Position numbers and translations under genes: made by a program
From: a virus
DNA length: 25,222 nucleotides
Direction: 5' to 3' (one strand)
IMG/VR virus record: IMGVR_UViG_3300027752_000102
Coordinates: 1 to 25,222 of that record
Part shown: piece after piece, positions 23,448 through 25,222 of the stretch
How the letters are laid out: every line of letters begins with the position of its first letter
Numbering within the stretch: the stretch's first letter is position 1
Notes under the pieces: model-generated
Told to the model about the DNA's origin: nothing
Databases searched by the model: none
What the model saw: the letters and a program-made list of their open reading frames with translations, nothing else

Positions 23448-24049
23448 TATGATATCCTCACCCATAAGCCTATGCCACCTGTGTTGCTTGAAATATATGA
23501 ACAATGAGACATAGCCCTCCAAGTACCCGACACTGAAGTTGGCGTTACATTAGTATCCCAAGCGACATTGTCATATAAAGTTCCATAACTCGCTTGGTTA
23601 TTTCTAAATATACTTGTAACTTTAAGGCTAGAAGCTGTGGCACCCGGTGCATAATTAGTGTAGTTAGCTGGTCTACCTATAATGTAAGTCCCCACAGCGC
23701 CGTGGTCTGTGCTAGAAGTCGGAGCCGCTGCCCAAGTTAATCCGCCAGTATTGCCTGACTGTGCTGTGAGCATGTAGCCATTAGTTGGGGCATTAGATAC
23801 TTGCATCTTAGCTTCATTTACGGCTTCAGCAGCTAATTGAGACTGAGAGATTGTACCTGTAATACTAGCCGCAGGAACCCCTGATACGCCCAGAGTGTAA
23901 TATCCTAAGCTAGTCCACGCAGTCGAGCCTGTGCCTGCCTTTATCTTACTCGTGTCTGTCTCTAAACCCAATTCACCTTGAGCAAGTGTAGGATTGGCAG
24001 ATGTCCAGTTAGCAGCCGTATCACGGCGTATTTGAATTTTATCAGCCAC
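23447..24049 (-). CDS. Tail fibre protein with Mtd-like N-terminal domain (200 aa)
   Basis: The N-terminus DKIQIRRDTAANWTSANPTL followed by AQGELGLETDTSKIKAGTG..WTSLGY is the signature of the N-terminal domain of the major tropism determinant and many other phage fibres. A short helical or coiled segment (SQLAAEAVNEAKMQVSN) follows. The C-terminal domain (about 110-200) ends with GTWRAMSHCSY..TGGIGLWVRIS, a terminal pattern common in receptor-binding fibres. The start is GTG 24049: GGAGG at 24058-24062 is 8 nt upstream, and the gene then overlaps the preceding stop. The alternative ATG at 24064 would put the ribosome site inside the coding region. Confidence 0.78.
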   Translation of the reverse strand: MADKIQIRRDTAANWTSANPTLAQGELGLETDTSKIKAGTGSTAWTSLGYYTLGVSGVPAASITGTISQSQLAAEAVNEAKMQVSNAPTNGYMLTAQSGNTGGLTWAAAPTSSTDHGAVGTYIIGRPANYTNYAPGATASSLKVTSIFRNNQASYGTLYDNVAWDTNVTPTSVSGTWRAMSHCSYISSNTGGIGLWVRIS

Positions 24050-24380
24050 TTGCCGATCCTCCATTTATAGTTTGAGCAGTTGTATAAACACTGTTGGCAA
24101 AACCACCATCTGTAATGTTATATGCTACTGCTGATTCAAAGGTAGTGTAAGCTACTGCTTCCAATACATCGTTAAGTGCAGCACCAGTAGCTAGGATAAC
24201 ATCCGAACCATTGGTTGCTGTATAATCAGCCGCTGCGAGTTTTACCCCATTGAGGAACACATCAAGAAATCCAGGAGTGAATCCGCCCGTTGGAAAGCTA
24301 GTTTGATTTGCAGTGCAAGTAAATGCATCTCTTGTCTGTGTTGCCTGTGGGACGGGCTGTACGCCTATGTATCCTGACAT
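24042..24380 (-). CDS. Small tail-fibre-associated structural protein (112 aa)
   Basis: The sequence MSGYIGVQPVPQATQTRDAF followed by TPGFLDVFLNGVKLAAADYTATNGSDV is a recurring pattern in phage tail regions, in which a short beta domain (residues about 18-90) carries a YLNG or FLNG turn. Related segments occur as N-terminal or stand-alone modules with fibres in marine phages, so a role as fibre base or adaptor is inferred. The C-terminus is low-complexity (AYNITDGGFANSVYTTAQ) and resembles the start of a fibre stalk. AGGAGA precedes the ATG. It is 10 nt downstream of the glycine-rich fibre gene. Confidence 0.68.
   Translation of the reverse strand: MSGYIGVQPVPQATQTRDAFTCTANQTSFPTGGFTPGFLDVFLNGVKLAAADYTATNGSDVILATGAALNDVLEAVAYTTFESAVAYNITDGGFANSVYTTAQTINGGSASG
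24058..24062 (-). promoter_or_regulatory. Ribosome binding site choosing a GTG start
   Basis: On the minus strand, GGAGG stands 8 nt before GTG 24049 of the Mtd-like fibre gene, and 24064 ATG lies upstream of the site itself. This supports the GTG start. Confidence 0.6.
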
Positions 24381-24390
24381 TATGTGTCTC

Positions 24391-25222
24391 CTATACTGTT
24401 AAGTAACGGATGATAACGATACCTGAGCCGCCGTTACCACCGCTGCCGCCTGCGCCTCCGCCACCGCTGCCCGTATTCACCGTGGCATTACTACCATTGT
24501 TCCCACCTGTTGCGCCATTTCCGCCGCCTGCTTGACCAGTACCTGCATTGTTTGCCCCTGCGCCACCGCCGCCGCCTGCTCCGGTAAAGAGAGAGTTCCA
24601 AGAACTACCATTGCCTCCAGAACCACCTGTGTTTCCGCCACTTAATGCAGGGCCACCAATAGAACTTGAGCCACCGCCACCGCCACCGCCCTCAGACAGT
24701 CCAGCTGCATAGCCGCCGTTGCCACCATTATTTCCTTGACCTGCTGTACCTAAACCAAAGTTATCATTGGTGTTATCTCGTTGACCGCCGCCGCCACCCG
24801 ATCCTCCATCTAAACCTTGATGGCTTGAACGTGATCCACCACCGCCGCCACCTAAAGATATAATTGAGTTAAAGGAGCTATTAGCACCAGTAGTCCCTTT
24901 TGCATCATGCGAAGTGCTACCTGCGCCACCGGAACCTACCACAACAGGGAAAGTACCAGTGCCTATAGTTGTAGTAGATACACCCCTAAATCCACCAGCG
25001 CCGCCGCCAGCACCTTCCCCAGCATTGTAAGATGGGCCAAGGCCAGCGCCACCTCCACCGCCACCAGCAACAACTAGATATTCAAAAGAATTACCACCAG
25101 TAGTTACTACAAGGTTTGAAGACGAGGTAAAAGTGTGTACCGTATATATTCCAGATGTTGTGACAGTACCACCTGTAGCAGCTACTGCTGGTTTAACAGG
25201 ATCAGTACCATCTCCCACGTTA
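24391..25222 (-). CDS. Glycine-rich tail fibre/adhesin, 5' truncated by window edge
   Basis: The frame is open to the window edge (Asn precedes the GTG at 25218), so the N-terminal part is missing. The visible ~276 residues start with a small beta motif (GGTVTTSGIYTVHTFTSSSN, then EYLVVAGGGGGG) that introduces glycine-rich domains in many phage and bacterial surface proteins. About 190 residues of glycine runs separated by Ser, Asn, Ala and Thr follow, closing with GGSGIVIIRY. Such polyglycine domains can form collagen-like or polyglycine-II packed adhesin tips, as in T-even-type gp38. A receptor-binding role is inferred. The high Gly content explains the local GCC/ACC-rich, GC-richer DNA on the plus strand. 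Confidence 0.78.
   Translation of the reverse strand, partial: NVGDGTDPVKPAVAATGGTVTTSGIYTVHTFTSSSNLVVTTGGNSFEYLVVAGGGGGGAGLGPSYNAGEGAGGGAGGFRGVSTTTIGTGTFPVVVGSGGAGSTSHDAKGTTGANSSFNSIISLGGGGGGSRSSHQGLDGGSGGGGGQRDNTNDNFGLGTAGQGNNGGNGGYAAGLSEGGGGGGGSSSIGGPALSGGNTGGSGGNGSSWNSLFTGAGGGGGAGANNAGTGQAGGGNGATGGNNGSNATVNTGSGGGGAGGSGGNGGSGIVIIRYLTV

Noticed and set aside
23448-23522. N-terminal extension of the assembly chaperone from a TTG at 23522
   Set aside because: The ATG at 23447 has a ribosome site and a TAATG overlap; the extension overlaps the fibre gene and adds an atypical Phe/His-rich segment.
23447-24049. A diversity-generating retroelement, suggested by the Mtd-like N-terminus
   Set aside because: The Mtd-type N-terminal domain is widespread in fibres. 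No reverse transcriptase, template repeat or C-type-lectin variable region is seen in the window.
1-25222. tRNA genes, CRISPR arrays, insertion sequences or attachment sites
   Set aside because: No non-coding gap exceeds about 100 bases, and no direct-repeat array, transposase or cloverleaf-like sequence was seen.

Overview
This window is a piece of a lytic, short-tailed (podovirus-type) bacteriophage genome. The evidence is a T7-like primase/helicase next to a single-subunit RNA polymerase, a long block of tail and internal (ejection) virion proteins, and almost no intergenic space. The B12-dependent ribonucleotide reductase, the small tail-fibre proteins and the AT-leaning composition recall marine podoviruses of alphaproteobacteria. 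That host guess is inference from gene content only. Portal, major capsid, terminase and DNA polymerase genes lie outside the window.

Layout. Bases 1-3774 are transcribed rightward: the 3' two-thirds of a primase/helicase gene, a 764-residue T7-family RNA polymerase, and a small gene of unknown function. A hairpin with A- and T-tracts on its two sides (about 3779-3825) separates these from a leftward late block that fills 25222 down to 3830. In transcription order the late block holds a glycine-rich fibre/adhesin (5' end missing), a small fibre-associated protein, a fibre with an Mtd-like N-terminal region, a tail assembly chaperone-like protein, a class II ribonucleotide reductase, a tail-nozzle-like protein, a second fibre-like protein, a small T7-gp13-position protein, two glycine/alanine-rich internal virion proteins, and three giant proteins of 1438, 1337 and 1180 residues. 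Many junctions are TAATG or ATGA overlaps, so the block looks like a translationally coupled operon.

Most notable content. (1) The 1180-residue protein at the distal end of the late operon carries, in order, the conserved motifs of the single-subunit (T7/N4-virion) RNA polymerase superfamily: a QGR form of DxxGR, motif A with Asp679, motif B in the T7 spacing R757-x3-K761-x7-Y769-G770, a degenerate APxxxxxD element, and motif C with Tyr-Asp986-987. It is a strong candidate for a virion-packaged RNA polymerase, encoded separately from the first RNA polymerase at 1218-3512. (2) The 1337-residue protein begins with a staphylococcal-nuclease-like domain with its catalytic residues apparently intact, so a nuclease may be injected with the DNA. 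(3) The 1438-residue protein has an N-terminal peptidoglycan-lytic domain, as T7 gp16 does, and contains a 441-bp tandem duplication.

How they may work together (inference). On infection the internal proteins would be ejected. The lytic-domain protein would open the cell wall, the nuclease-bearing protein would act in or on the cell, and the virion RNA polymerase would start early transcription without host polymerase. That would lead to the early-strand T7-like polymerase and replication genes, and then to the oppositely oriented late operon. This resembles the logic of phage N4 (virion RNAP plus a second T7-like RNAP, late genes on the opposite strand). Here, however, the virion enzyme is a compact stand-alone protein with T7-like motif-B spacing, in a genome that also has T7-like features.
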